DNA of 64,000 bases from GCA-2401735 sp051252095 (GTDB lineage Bacteria; Pseudomonadota; Gammaproteobacteria; Burkholderiales; Methylophilaceae): NCBI GenBank assembly GCA_051252095.1, contig JBPOFK010000011.1, positions 1 to 64,000 on the forward strand, given 5' to 3'. The position numbers were made by a program, and so were the translations under genes. Positions 44,913 through 54,800 of the stretch are shown here, one piece after another; within the stretch, counting starts at the first letter, position 1, and the number at the start of each line of letters is the position of its first letter. The notes beneath the pieces are model-generated. The model did no database searches. It saw only the letters and a program-made list of their open reading frames with translations, and had not been told where the DNA came from.

Positions 44913-44989
44913 TGGGGAGTCGCCAAGTTGGTTAAGGCACAGGGTTTTGATCCCTGCATGCGAAGGTTCGAATCCTTCCTCCTCAGCCA
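44913..44989 (+). tRNA. tRNA-Gln (UUG)
   Basis: The acceptor stem TGGGGAG pairs with CTCCTCA (one G-U). The anticodon stem CAGGG/CCCTG closes a loop with TTG, giving glutamine. The T-arm GAAGG-TTCGAAT-CCTTC is perfect, and CCA is encoded at 44987-44989. Its place between ispE and prs is conserved in many proteobacteria. Confidence 0.95.
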
Positions 44990-45003
44990 AGATTTAAAAG
45001 CCT

Positions 45004-45047
45004 AAAGCGTGTAGATTAGTGAGATTTACACGCTTTTCAATTTTTTA
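45004..45047 (+). terminator. Probable terminator after tRNA-Gln
   Basis: AAAGCGTGTA (45004-45013) pairs with TACACGCTTT (45027-45036) over a 13-nt loop, followed by a T-rich tract (45036-45046). It lies just before prs. Confidence 0.6.
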
Positions 45048-45056
45048 AGGATACAT

Positions 45057-46010
45057 GTGTCAACGACTAGCAACATGATGGTATTTACAGGCAATGCCAA
45101 TCCAGTATTAGCACAAGAAGTTGCTAGCAACCTTGGCATCCCTCTGGGGCGTGCTGATGTTGGTCGCTTTTCAGATGGTGAAATCATGCTGGAAATCCTA
45201 GAAAATGTTCGTGGTCGTGACGTATTTGTACTGCAATCAACCTGCCATCCGAATAATGACAACCTGATGGAAGTCATGGTGATGATTGATGCATTACGAC
45301 GCTCTTCTGCAGGACGCATTACTGCTGCTATTCCATATTTAGGCTATTCAAGACAAGACCGCCGCCCACGCTCTGCGCGTGTTGCCATCACGGCGAAAGT
45401 AGTTGCCAATATGCTGACAAGCGTTGGTGTAAATCGTCTATTAACGATGGATTTACATTCCGATCAAATTCAAGGGTTCTTTGATATTCCTGTAGATAAT
45501 ATTTATGCAACCTCAATTTTGCTAGATGACCTAAAAAAACAACACTATGAAAACTTGGTCGTTGTGTCGCCAGATATTGGTGGGGTAGTGAGAGCACGTG
45601 CAGCAGCAAAACAATTAGGCTCTGACTTAGCGATTATTGATAAACGTCGACCAAAACCAAATGAAGCCAAAGTGATGAATATTATTGGCGAAGTATCAGG
45701 TCGCACTTGTGTCATTATGGATGACATGGTTGATACGGCTAATACCTTATGTGAAGCTGCATCTGCATTAAAAGAGCAAGGGGCCAAAAAAGTGGTTGCC
45801 TATGCTACACACCCCGTTTTATCTGGTGTTGCAGCACAGCGCATTAATAACTCTTCACTGGATGAATTAGTCGTGACAAATACGATACCGCTTAGTGAAG
45901 CGTCTAAAAGTTGTAAAAAGATTCGTCAACTCAGCGCTGCTGTGTTGCTTGCTGAAACAATACGCAGAATTAGTAAAGAAGACTCTGTTTCTTCCTTATT
46001 TATGGATTGA
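45057..46010 (+). CDS. prs: Ribose-phosphate pyrophosphokinase
   Basis: A 317-aa PRPP synthetase (ribose-5-phosphate + ATP to PRPP + AMP), feeding nucleotide, His and Trp synthesis. Landmarks are MVFTGNANPVLAQEVA near the start, RPRSARVAITAKVVANML, the DLHSDQIQGFFDIPVDN signature (about 129-145), and the PRPP loop VIMDDMVDTANTL (about 219-231). The start is GTG 45057 after AAGG; ATG 45055 is out of frame. It has its own hairpin terminator and precedes rplY. Confidence 0.97.
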   Translation: MSTTSNMMVFTGNANPVLAQEVASNLGIPLGRADVGRFSDGEIMLEILENVRGRDVFVLQSTCHPNNDNLMEVMVMIDALRRSSAGRITAAIPYLGYSRQDRRPRSARVAITAKVVANMLTSVGVNRLLTMDLHSDQIQGFFDIPVDNIYATSILLDDLKKQHYENLVVVSPDIGGVVRARAAAKQLGSDLAIIDKRRPKPNEAKVMNIIGEVSGRTCVIMDDMVDTANTLCEAASALKEQGAKKVVAYATHPVLSGVAAQRINNSSLDELVVTNTIPLSEASKSCKKIRQLSAAVLLAETIRRISKEDSVSSLFMD

Positions 46011-46019
46011 TTTAGTTCC

Positions 46020-46050
46020 CTGTTATCTGGTCGCGGATAACAGATTTTTA
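46020..46050 (+). terminator. Terminator/attenuator hairpin between prs and rplY
   Basis: The stem CTGTTATC (46020-46027) pairs with GATAACAG (46036-46043), followed by ATTTTTAT. It lies only 25 bp before the rplY start, so it may be a partial terminator. Confidence 0.65.
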
Positions 46051-46075
46051 TGTAGTTCCAATTAGGAGTAGTAAA

Positions 46076-46738
46076 ATGAGTATTAACATTAAAGCTGTTA
46101 AACGTGACGTTAAAGGTACGAGTGCGAGCCGCCGCCTACGTCGTTCTGGCCGGGTCCCTGGAGTTGTGTATGGTGGCAGCGACCCAGCGATCACACTTGA
46201 GTTTGATCATAAAGAATTGTTCATGGAGTTTCGTCATGAAGCTTTCCATGCATCAATTTTAAGCCTAGAACTAGAAGGCAAAAAAGAAGATGTCCTGTTA
46301 CGTGACTATCAACTTCACCCAGTTCGCAATACAATTCAACACATTGATTTTCAACGTGTATCTGCCACTGAAAAAATTCATGTGAAGGTTCCATTCCACT
46401 TTATCAATGGTGACACCTGCCCAGGCGTTAAATTAGGTGGCGGTATTGTTGGACACATTTTGAATGAAGCTGAAGTGAGCTGTTTGGCCAAAAACTTACC
46501 AGAGTTTATTACTGTTGACTTAGGTTCACTAGAAATGGGTGACTCTATTCACCTATCTGAAATCAAAGTGCCTGAAGGTGTTGAGTTTGTTCAGTTAGCG
46601 CATGACACTGACCCTGCTGTGAGCTCAATCAATAAACCACGTGGTGCTATTGCTGAAGCATCAACGACTGATGCCGAAGATGCAGCTGATAATGATAGTG
46701 CTACAGATGAAGAAGCAGCAGCAGATGATGCTGAATAA
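46076..46738 (+). CDS. rplY: 50S ribosomal protein L25 (Ctc/TL5 form)
   Basis: A 220-aa L25 with both the N-terminal 5S-rRNA-binding L25 domain (about 1-95; KRDVKGTSASRRLRRSGRVPGVVYGG) and the C-terminal TL5/Ctc beta domain (about 96-185). An acidic tail rich in Asp, Glu and Ala (about 195-220) follows. It binds 5S rRNA in the central protuberance. AGGAG precedes the ATG. It is followed by a strong terminator that lies right before pth. Confidence 0.97.
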   Translation: MSINIKAVKRDVKGTSASRRLRRSGRVPGVVYGGSDPAITLEFDHKELFMEFRHEAFHASILSLELEGKKEDVLLRDYQLHPVRNTIQHIDFQRVSATEKIHVKVPFHFINGDTCPGVKLGGGIVGHILNEAEVSCLAKNLPEFITVDLGSLEMGDSIHLSEIKVPEGVEFVQLAHDTDPAVSSINKPRGAIAEASTTDAEDAADNDSATDEEAAADDAE

Positions 46739-46756
46739 GCAATAAGCAAGTAAAAT

Positions 46757-46790
46757 AACGCGTGTTCTAGAAATAGAGCACGCGTTTTTT
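46757..46790 (+). terminator. Rho-independent terminator after rplY
   Basis: AACGCGTGTTCT (46757-46768) pairs with AGAGCACGCGTT (46775-46786; one G-T pair), followed by a T-run to 46790. Confidence 0.85.
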
Positions 46791-46818
46791 ATTGATATGG
46801 ATTGATAAATTAATCGGC

Positions 46819-47397
46819 ATGGCAACAAACATAAAACTATTTGTAGGCCTAGGCAATCCTGGGGAAAAATACACTGCCACACGTCATAATGCTGGGTTTT
46901 GGTGGGTAGATTTAATTGCAGACCACACAGGTACAGTATTAAACGTGGATAGCAAGATGTATGGCATTGTAGGTAAACCTAACCAAGACAGCTGGTTACT
47001 TAAACCAACAACATTCATGAATGCCAGTGGCAAGTCAGTTGCAGCTATTGCCAACTATTACAAAATAATGCCAGAGGAAATTTTAGTCATTCATGACGAA
47101 CTTGATTTAACCGTAGGACAAGCTAAGTTGAAATTTGGTGGCGGTCATGGCGGTCACAATGGGTTAAGAGACATTCATGCTGCGCTGGGCACATCTGACT
47201 ATTGGCGCTTGCGTCTTGGTATTGGTCATCCTGGCCATAAAAATGAGGTTGTTAATTATGTGCTCAAACCACCAACTAAAGATGAGAAAAACGCCATCGA
47301 TGAAAGCATTGATAACAGTAGTAACGTTTTTGACTTGTTAATAAAAGGCGAGCTTGAGCAAGCTATGCTAAAGCTGCACACAAAAAACAAAGTATAA
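46819..47397 (+). CDS. pth: Peptidyl-tRNA hydrolase
   Basis: A 192-aa enzyme that releases peptides from stalled peptidyl-tRNA. It opens with IKLFVGLGNPGEKYTATRHNAGFWWVD, which contains the catalytic His near residue 23. FMNASGKSV, VIHDELDLTVG and KFGGGHGGHNGLRDI are further Pth signatures. I start it at ATG 46819; an upstream in-frame TTG at 46792 would add nine non-conserved residues. It follows the rplY terminator by about 28 bp and converges on the GGDEF-EAL gene. Confidence 0.96.
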   Translation: MATNIKLFVGLGNPGEKYTATRHNAGFWWVDLIADHTGTVLNVDSKMYGIVGKPNQDSWLLKPTTFMNASGKSVAAIANYYKIMPEEILVIHDELDLTVGQAKLKFGGGHGGHNGLRDIHAALGTSDYWRLRLGIGHPGHKNEVVNYVLKPPTKDEKNAIDESIDNSSNVFDLLIKGELEQAMLKLHTKNKV

Positions 47398-47415
47398 AAA
47401 CTTCAAGTAAGTCGA

Positions 47416-50172
47416 TTAAGATTGCTTAACATAGGCTTCAAACAAATCTGGCTGTAGTGATTTCGAATAATAAAATCCTTGACCAAAATCGCAACCAATT
47501 GATGTCAAAATATCACTTTGTTGTTTCGTTTCAATACCCTCTGCAATCACTTTAATATCCAAATTATGCGCCATTGCTACAATAGCTCGGCAGAGCACTT
47601 GGTCTTCATTGCTGGCTTCCAGACTTGCCACAAATGACTGATCAATTTTTAGATAATCTATGTCAAATCTTCGCAAGTAAGCTAAAGAAGAATAACCTGT
47701 ACCAAAATCATCCAGTGCAACTTGCACACCCTTGTCACGATATTCATTTAGCCGTTCTTCAACTTGAGCCGAAGCATCCAAGAGTAGACCCTCTGTAATC
47801 TCAACGACAACCGCATTATTTAATGCTTCATTACCATCCACCTCTAGAAGCCACTCTGTATTTTTTTCATCGTTATTTGTGAACTGGACTGGCGACTTGT
47901 TGATAGCAACTTGAAAATCTTTATGAATCGCTTGCCGCCACTCCTTACATTGCTTTATCGCTTCTTTAAACACCCAGCCGCCTATGTCATTAATCAGCCG
48001 CGTGTTTTCGGCAATGGGGATAAATTCTGCTGGACTTACAATTCCTCGCTCGGGATGCTGCCATCTCAACAAAGCTTCACATTTATAGATTTGCTGTGTT
48101 TTTAAATCAATAATTGGTTGATACTCTAGATATAACTGATTTTTGCTTAGCGCTTCTCTTAAATCATTGGATAAATGTAAGCGGTGGACAGCCTCGTCTT
48201 GCATCGCAGGTGTGAAATAAGTAAAACAATTGCCACCCCTCTTTTTGGACGCGTACATCGCTTGGTCTACGCACTTCAATAGCTCCTCAAGTGACTCAGA
48301 ATCGTCAGGAAAAATGGTAATGCCAATACTGGCAGAAACAAAAACCTTTTGTCCATCTAATACAAACGGTTCTGATAATGCCGCTAGTACCTTATGTGCA
48401 ATCAAATCTAAATCATTAATTTTTTCTTTTTCTAACTCAGAAACCAAGATAATAAACTCATCCCCTCCTAGCCTTGCTACAACATCTTGACTGTAAACTA
48501 TATTAATTAATCGTTCAGCTGCCACCTTAAGCAAAGCATCACCATAATCATGGCCTAAAGTATCATTAACCCCTTTAAAATCATCTAAATCCAGAAACAT
48601 CAAAGCTAATTTTTTTCTAGTCCGATTTGATTTATTCAGCTCTTGCTCAAGCCTTGAGTTCAACATTCGTCTATTAGGCAACCCAGTCAATGCATCAAAA
48701 TTTGCATGTTGCCATACCATCTCTTCTGATTGCTTAAGCTGCGAAATGTCTGTATTTGTCCCAACCATCCGCAAAGGCTCGCCTAGCTCATTTCTATTAA
48801 CGACCATGCCTCGAGCAAGCACCCACTTCCATGAATCATCTTTACATTTAAAACGACACTCTAGCGAGTAATTTCGCCTACCCTCTTTTATGCATGTATT
48901 TAATTTCTCTATAGCATTCGAATAATCTTCTGGATGAATCCTACTTTGCCATTCATCTAATGTTGAACCAATTTCATCCTCATCATACCCAAGCATTTGC
49001 TTCCAAAATGTTGAGTAGACCACATGATTGCTGACTATGTCCCAGTCCCATATACCATCACCAGATCCCTCTAGTGCAAAGCGCCAGCGATCATCGCTAA
49101 ACTTGAGCCGTTTATTGACATGTCTTAATGAATCCAAAGCACGAACTCTGGCAATAACCAAAAACAAAACAGTGGTCAGCGCAATTGATAGTAATAAGCC
49201 GAATATGCCAATAATAGTTGATTGCTTATAATTTAGTTTTTTTTCAAATAAGGGGAGTGACCGCGCAAGCATCATCCATTTTTGGCCAAGCACTTCAACC
49301 TGTTTCTTAGCAGTGAAAGCAGATATGAAATCCGACTTCTCTCCAACATCTACCTCACTGTCATAAAGCATATTATTAGGAGTGTCACTTGAGTTTTTGT
49401 AAAGTGAGAATCTAATGGCTTGCGTATTCCGACCATTCAGTACGTTTTTAAAAATAGTATTTAAGTCCAGTTGCAGGAACACCCAGCCATCAGCCTCAGC
49501 TCTATCCCCAATATTCGACTGGATATTTTTATTACTTTGCGGCTTGAACACAGGCAAAATCATCAATACGCAATCACAATCATCTCCATATTGCTTTGCC
49601 CAACCAGCGTTAGTCAGTACAACTACCTGATTATGTATTACAGAATACTCAAATCCTTCTTTAATTACTTTATTTTGAAATACATCATCAAGTTGACTAC
49701 CCTTATATACGCCATTTTGCTCTACTAAATAAATAACTGGTGCATGATTGGTTTGTTTATCTAGTTTTGCTATTTGCCCTTTATACTTAGTCTCAACACG
49801 ATTATATGTATCTGGTTGCAAAGGATTGATGAATTTTGCATATGCAATCCTGTTTAAACCATTTGAAAACTTTGAATGCAATATCTCGGATACAAATGCA
49901 TCAAACTCAGCCTCACTCACAAAGGTTGAGGAATCAAAAAAGCCTTTAATTGCATATAATGACTGCTCATATTGATTGAGCTGATTAAAAAACTGATTTG
50001 ATACTTGGTTTAATTGATATTCGAACTTACTCTGGTGAACATTAAACTCAGCAGTACGCTCTGCATTCCATACAAAATAAGCAACTGGTAATGAAAAAGC
50101 TAAAGCAAGCCATGGTAGCAACTCGTACCAATATCGTACATGCCATCCCCCTGCTCTTTTTGTTTTTTTCAT
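47416..50172 (-). CDS. CHASE-PAS-GGDEF-EAL cyclic-di-GMP signalling protein
   Basis: A 918-aa membrane receptor. A first helix (about 14-30) and a second (about 320-342) flank a periplasmic CHASE-type sensor domain. Then come a PAS domain with PAC (about 360-475, FALEGSGDGIWDWDIVSNHVVYS...), a GGDEF domain with RLGGDEFIIL (about 563-572, intact) and an EAL domain with CEALLRWQHPERG (about 697) and DDFGTGYSSLAYLRR. Both catalytic motifs are kept, so it may make and break c-di-GMP in response to an external signal. It is convergent with pth and divergent from ychF. Confidence 0.93.
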   Translation of the reverse strand: MKKTKRAGGWHVRYWYELLPWLALAFSLPVAYFVWNAERTAEFNVHQSKFEYQLNQVSNQFFNQLNQYEQSLYAIKGFFDSSTFVSEAEFDAFVSEILHSKFSNGLNRIAYAKFINPLQPDTYNRVETKYKGQIAKLDKQTNHAPVIYLVEQNGVYKGSQLDDVFQNKVIKEGFEYSVIHNQVVVLTNAGWAKQYGDDCDCVLMILPVFKPQSNKNIQSNIGDRAEADGWVFLQLDLNTIFKNVLNGRNTQAIRFSLYKNSSDTPNNMLYDSEVDVGEKSDFISAFTAKKQVEVLGQKWMMLARSLPLFEKKLNYKQSTIIGIFGLLLSIALTTVLFLVIARVRALDSLRHVNKRLKFSDDRWRFALEGSGDGIWDWDIVSNHVVYSTFWKQMLGYDEDEIGSTLDEWQSRIHPEDYSNAIEKLNTCIKEGRRNYSLECRFKCKDDSWKWVLARGMVVNRNELGEPLRMVGTNTDISQLKQSEEMVWQHANFDALTGLPNRRMLNSRLEQELNKSNRTRKKLALMFLDLDDFKGVNDTLGHDYGDALLKVAAERLINIVYSQDVVARLGGDEFIILVSELEKEKINDLDLIAHKVLAALSEPFVLDGQKVFVSASIGITIFPDDSESLEELLKCVDQAMYASKKRGGNCFTYFTPAMQDEAVHRLHLSNDLREALSKNQLYLEYQPIIDLKTQQIYKCEALLRWQHPERGIVSPAEFIPIAENTRLINDIGGWVFKEAIKQCKEWRQAIHKDFQVAINKSPVQFTNNDEKNTEWLLEVDGNEALNNAVVVEITEGLLLDASAQVEERLNEYRDKGVQVALDDFGTGYSSLAYLRRFDIDYLKIDQSFVASLEASNEDQVLCRAIVAMAHNLDIKVIAEGIETKQQSDILTSIGCDFGQGFYYSKSLQPDLFEAYVKQS

Positions 50173-50357
50173 ATAAAGAAATCGATTAGATTAAATACAT
50201 AATATACTGTTAATGAAAATTATCAATTCACCAAACAAGTGATAGTAAATGCTTTATTTAATGTCGTTTCTTTTTGCATACTCAATAAAAGGTTAGAATA
50301 GCGCCTTTATTTTATTATTAATCGCTTGTAGGCGAACAACCAAAGGCAACACATCAT

Positions 50358-51443
50358 ATGCAGTGTGGAATCGTAGGATTACCAAACGTAGGTAAATCAA
50401 CTTTATTTAATGCCATTACCAAAGCGGGCATTGCAGCAGAAAATTATCCCTTTTGTACTATAGAACCGAATATAGGCATAGTAGAAGTACCTGACCCACG
50501 TCTACAGCCTATTGTCGATATTGTAAACCCTGAGCGCACACTGCCTGCAACAGTCGAAATGGTTGATATTGCAGGTATTGTAGAAGGCGCATCAAAAGGC
50601 GAAGGCTTAGGTAATAAATTTTTAGCCAATATACGCGAAACAGACGCCATCGCCCATGTGGTGCGTTGCTTCGATGATGGAAACGTCGTCCATGTAGCAG
50701 GCAAAGTTGATCCGCTTTCTGATATTGAGGTTATCAATACAGAACTTGCGTTAGCTGATTTAGAAACACTTGAAAAAACACTACAGCGTGAGGCTAAAAA
50801 GGCAAAATCAGGAGACAAAGAAGCCATAGCGCTAGTAGCGCTTTGCGAGCAGGTTAAATCCCATTTAAATGAAGGTACAGCTGTTCGCACCATGGGTTTA
50901 GATGCAGAGCAAATAAAGCGAATCAAACCACTTTGCCTGATTACCGTAAAGCCAGTACTTTACATCGCCAATGTTGATGAGGCAGGCTTTCAAAACAACC
51001 CTTATTTAGACAAAGTAATGGCTCTTGGCGAAAAAGAAAATGCGCCAGTGGTTTGCATTTGTGCAAAAATTGAAGCAGAAATATCAGAATTAGATGACGA
51101 AGATAAAGCTGTTTTCTTAGAAGAGCTAGGTCAAGAAGAACCCGGCTTAAACCGCGTCATTCGCGCTGCATACGATTTATTAGGGTTACAAACCTATTTT
51201 ACCGCTGGCGTTCATGAGGTCCGTGCATGGACAATTAAAAAAGGGGACACTGCCCCGCAAGCAGCAGGCGTGATTCATACCGACTTTGAACGCGGATTTA
51301 TCCGTGCAGAGATCATTGCCTATGATGAATACATCAAAAATAAAGGTGAAAAAGGTGCGCAAGAAGCAGGTAAGATGCGCTTAGAAGGTAAAGAATACAT
51401 AATGCATGATGGAGACGTGGTGCATTTCCGTTTCAACGTTTAA
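50358..51443 (+). CDS. ychF: Ribosome-binding ATPase YchF
   Basis: A 361-aa OBG-family P-loop protein that hydrolyses ATP rather than GTP. G1 is IVGLPNVGKSTLFNAIT (5-21). G2/G3 are NYPFCTIEPN and VDIAGIVEGASKGEGLGNKFLANIRETDAIAHVVRCF (split by conserved residues). The G4 region is YIANVDE (altered NKxD, giving ATP preference). The coiled-coil arm is about 130-200 and the C-terminal TGS domain ends MHDGDVVHFRFNV. It binds ribosomes under stress. It lies just upstream of tRNA-Met. Confidence 0.98.
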   Translation: MQCGIVGLPNVGKSTLFNAITKAGIAAENYPFCTIEPNIGIVEVPDPRLQPIVDIVNPERTLPATVEMVDIAGIVEGASKGEGLGNKFLANIRETDAIAHVVRCFDDGNVVHVAGKVDPLSDIEVINTELALADLETLEKTLQREAKKAKSGDKEAIALVALCEQVKSHLNEGTAVRTMGLDAEQIKRIKPLCLITVKPVLYIANVDEAGFQNNPYLDKVMALGEKENAPVVCICAKIEAEISELDDEDKAVFLEELGQEEPGLNRVIRAAYDLLGLQTYFTAGVHEVRAWTIKKGDTAPQAAGVIHTDFERGFIRAEIIAYDEYIKNKGEKGAQEAGKMRLEGKEYIMHDGDVVHFRFNV

Positions 51444-51577
51444 CGAACACTGCTAACAATCACGAATCCCGTCGTTAAATCCGCTTGCCGTGCAAGTTGC
51501 ACTGTTTGCGCGGATTTGCCTAGGACTTCATCAATTCTTAGCAGCGTAAAAAACATCGTCATCCCACCACAATTTCT

Positions 51578-51606
51578 TTGACAATTCATCTCGAAAACTC
51601 TAAAAT
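51578..51606 (+). promoter_or_regulatory. Sigma-70 promoter of tRNA-Met
   Basis: TTGACA (51578-51583), a 17-nt spacer and TAAAAT (51601-51606) are a near-consensus promoter. A GC-rich discriminator (TGCGGGC) follows, as usual for stable RNA genes. The tRNA begins 35 bp after the -10. Confidence 0.85.
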
Positions 51607-51641
51607 TGCGGGCTTGCTGAAATCAGAGCAAACAGTTTCCT

Positions 51642-51718
51642 GGTGATGTAGCTCAGTTGGTTAGAGCACAGCATTCATAATGCTGGGGTCGAGGGTTCAA
51701 GTCCCTCTTTCACCACCA
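51642..51718 (+). tRNA. tRNA-Met (CAU), integration target
   Basis: The acceptor GGTGATG pairs with TTTCACC (one U-U mismatch and one G-U). The anticodon stem CAGCA/TGCTG closes a CAT loop. The T-arm GAGGG-TTCAAGT-CCCTC is perfect and CCA is encoded. It looks like an elongator Met tRNA. The 3' part, from the anticodon loop onward, is duplicated at 61394, so the gene was rebuilt by the integrated element. Confidence 0.93.
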
Positions 51719-51753
51719 ATATAGACGCCCCTTTCGAGAGATTGGGGCGTTTT
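51674..51753 (+). repeat. attL: 80-bp direct repeat in tRNA-Met and its terminator
   Basis: Identical to 61394-61473 except T51722 versus C61442. It begins at loop position 32 of the tRNA anticodon loop, covers the tRNA 3' half and the following hairpin terminator. The match starts after a different base on each side (A51673 versus G61393). Confidence 0.93.
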
Positions 51754-51757
51754 CTTT
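51725..51757 (+). terminator. Terminator of tRNA-Met
   Basis: The stem ACGCCCC (51725-51731) pairs with GGGGCGT (51744-51750), followed by a T-rich tract. It is duplicated in attR at 61445-61477. Confidence 0.8.
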
Positions 51758-51774
51758 TGGGGCATTTTCTCAAT

Positions 51775-51793
51775 TAGTAGCCCTATAGTAGCC
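51775..51793 (+). repeat. Left arm-type repeats of the element
   Basis: TAGTAGCC occurs twice (51775-51782 and 51786-51793), spaced 11 bp, just inside attL. The same pair with the same spacing occurs near the right end, so these are likely integrase arm-binding sites. Confidence 0.65.
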
Positions 51794-51897
51794 AAAATTA
51801 TACATTAATTACAATAGTCAAAAATCCTCCTATTAAACAACTTTTCTTAATTATTAATGATAAGCTATCAGAAAATGAAAGCTCAGGGGAAATGTGA

Positions 51898-54800
51898 ATG
51901 GATAAAAAAAATGACACTCCAGACTATGAATTTGAAATTCTTTACGAATCTGCTTCAGACCAAGACCTTTTCCCCGATAAAACACATGAGAGAGTTTCAA
52001 ACTCTATACACAATTTAATTACAAAATCTAAAAGCGGACTTACAATCGGCCTCGAAGGTAGTTGGGGTTCTGGTAAGACCACTGTCATAAATCTCCTTCA
52101 TAAGAAAATAAAAAGCACAAAACAAAAGACTTTATTTTTTTTATTTGACACATGGGCTCATGAAGGAGACCCACTTAGAAGAGTATTTCTAGAAAGCTTA
52201 ATCAACAAAATTGATCCTAACAATTCGAGCATAAAACTACAAAAAATTTTAAAAGAAGTTTCAGGTCATCAAAAAAAAGTTGAAGTTAAATCAAAAAATA
52301 AGACGTCTAAGTTTGCTAATTATTTAACAATTTCAGCCATGTTTATACCTATGGGAGCAGCTCTACTTACTTCTGTTGATTATAGTAAATTATATTTACC
52401 TTTCAATGCGCTAGCTAGCACCTTGCCAAATTTTCTATTTTGGTCTGGATTTATATTATCAATGTCGCCTGCATTAGTAATGTTATATTGGTTTTTTTAT
52501 GGTGAGAAAGACGATGAAGGCAAGCGTGACTGGAGCCTAATTCTTTCTAATTCAACTGAGAGCTATACACAAACAATAACAGAAGATAACGAACGAAGCT
52601 CTATAGAGTTTGGTAGATATTTTCAATCAATCATGGAAGTAGGGCTAAGTAAAGATCACAATAACTTTAAAGATGCTGTTATTGTAATCGATAATTTAGA
52701 CCGCGTAGATCCAGACCATGCAGATCGTCTCTGGTCAACATTGCAAACTTTTTTTCAGCACCGTAATACTGATAGATTAGAGGTCGACTCTTGGATAAAG
52801 TCGCTTTGGTTTATTGTCCCCTATGATAGAGATGCTATGTCGCATTCTTGGGATAAAGGATCAAAAACAAACTCATCTGAAAGATCGAATTCTTTTTTTA
52901 ATAAGTGTTTTCAATTAATTGTTCAAGTGCCAGCACCAGTAATGTCTGGCTGGAACGACTACGTAACTAAAGGTGTGAACAATGCCTTAATTGGCTGGAA
53001 TGAATCAGATAAATCGGATGTAATAAGAACTTATATCAGACATTCAAGTAATTTAAATATCAGCCCAACACCTAGGAAAATAAACAATTTCATTAATCAG
53101 GTCGGCTTTAAAGGGATGCAATGGGGAAGTGAAATGAGCGCCGAATCTATTTCACTTTATTCTATCCTTAGCAATAAATACACTGAAGGCAAACTAAGAG
53201 AAATGCTACAAGTTGAAGGCTTACCAGATAATTTTGAACCATATGGAGAACCTTACACAATCAAAAAAGAACTAGCAGGACTTCTATTTGGTGTAAAAAA
53301 AGCCAAAGGCATAGAGCTTCTACTAACACCAATTATCATTAAGGCTGTTAATGAAGGAGATGGTGAGCAAATTAAAGGTTTAATAAACACACATGGTCAA
53401 GCTTTTTGGATAACATGGCACGAAATTAAGCAAAGTATTTTTGAAACTTTTAGTAACAATGAGAAAGCGAGGCTTTCAGGAACACAGGCTATCGCCAAAG
53501 GAATGCAACAGCATTCTTCACATATTAAGCATGACATAATTAAATTAGAAAGGATTTGGCAGAACTCAAATCATGCATGGTCTATTAACTCTCTCAATTA
53601 CGCAGAGGTTTTAGAAGACTTATACAACATCACTAGAAATAAAGATAAATTTGTCAGCTGGGTTCAGCTTGCCTTATCAAATAGAATTGATGATATCTTA
53701 AAAAATATTGAAGCAAGTGAAACAGACCGACCTTACTACATTGAGTTGGTTATCCAACTCAACAAAATATCAAATTTTTTGATTAAATATGGTAAACAAT
53801 TGAATCCAAGAACTTATTCAAAGTTCAATGTAGATAAATGGGTTTACTGGCTTGGATTACTTGAAGATCAAAAACTTTCACTACCATTTATATTGCCAGC
53901 AAAAGGAGTGATTGAGCAGTTAGGGAATAAACATCTATCTAGTAGTTTAAGCATACCAGCAGACAATCTAATTGCATTATTAGAAACATATAAAATCGAT
54001 CTAAAATCTTTGGAATGGTCGTCAGTAATACAACACCTAATAACATGGGCAAATCGGCCAAATAGAGAATCGGGGAACGAATTAGCATACAAACTCATGC
54101 TTACTTTATATTCAGATTTTCATATTGAAGGATCAACAAAACTAATTGAAGACTGTATAAAGGCACCCCAATTTTGGAGAGTAGGTAATCGCGAAAACTC
54201 AGATAACTCCCCATCATTATTCATACTTACTGGATGTGTTCTTGGCAGCTCTATACAAAGTATTGGTCATTTAGATCAAAAAATTAAAGGTTACTGGTCT
54301 AAAAATGATAATTCAATGGAAAAAATAAACTTTGTATTTGAGAGATTGAAAGCGGTTAAGCAGTTAAGTAAGTTATGGGAAATATCTAAAGACAAGAATA
54401 ATCATTTAGCTATTAATATCTTGAAGGAAAAAATTAATGAACCTGAACTTCAACCAAATGATGAAGCTTTAAGATCCATTGATTCATATGTAAATTGGGA
54501 TGGCAACAATGATTGTATAGCAACAATAGTTCATAAGATTTCAGAAAGTAGTGGCTTTGAAAGTGTCATGCAAATGATTGAAGAGTCACCTTTAGATCAT
54601 GACAAAACCATATACAACATACAACTTTTTGGTGACGATCAAGCAGTGAATGGTGTAAATAAGCTACTCAGGTCATTAAACAAGGAAGTCTGGGATATGT
54701 CCTTTCAAAAAGATAATGATTTACTATTATGCGTTTTCCATTCGCAACTAAAACTTGGGCATGAATATAAAAAGTCATTTCTAGAGTTTTATTCAAGCTC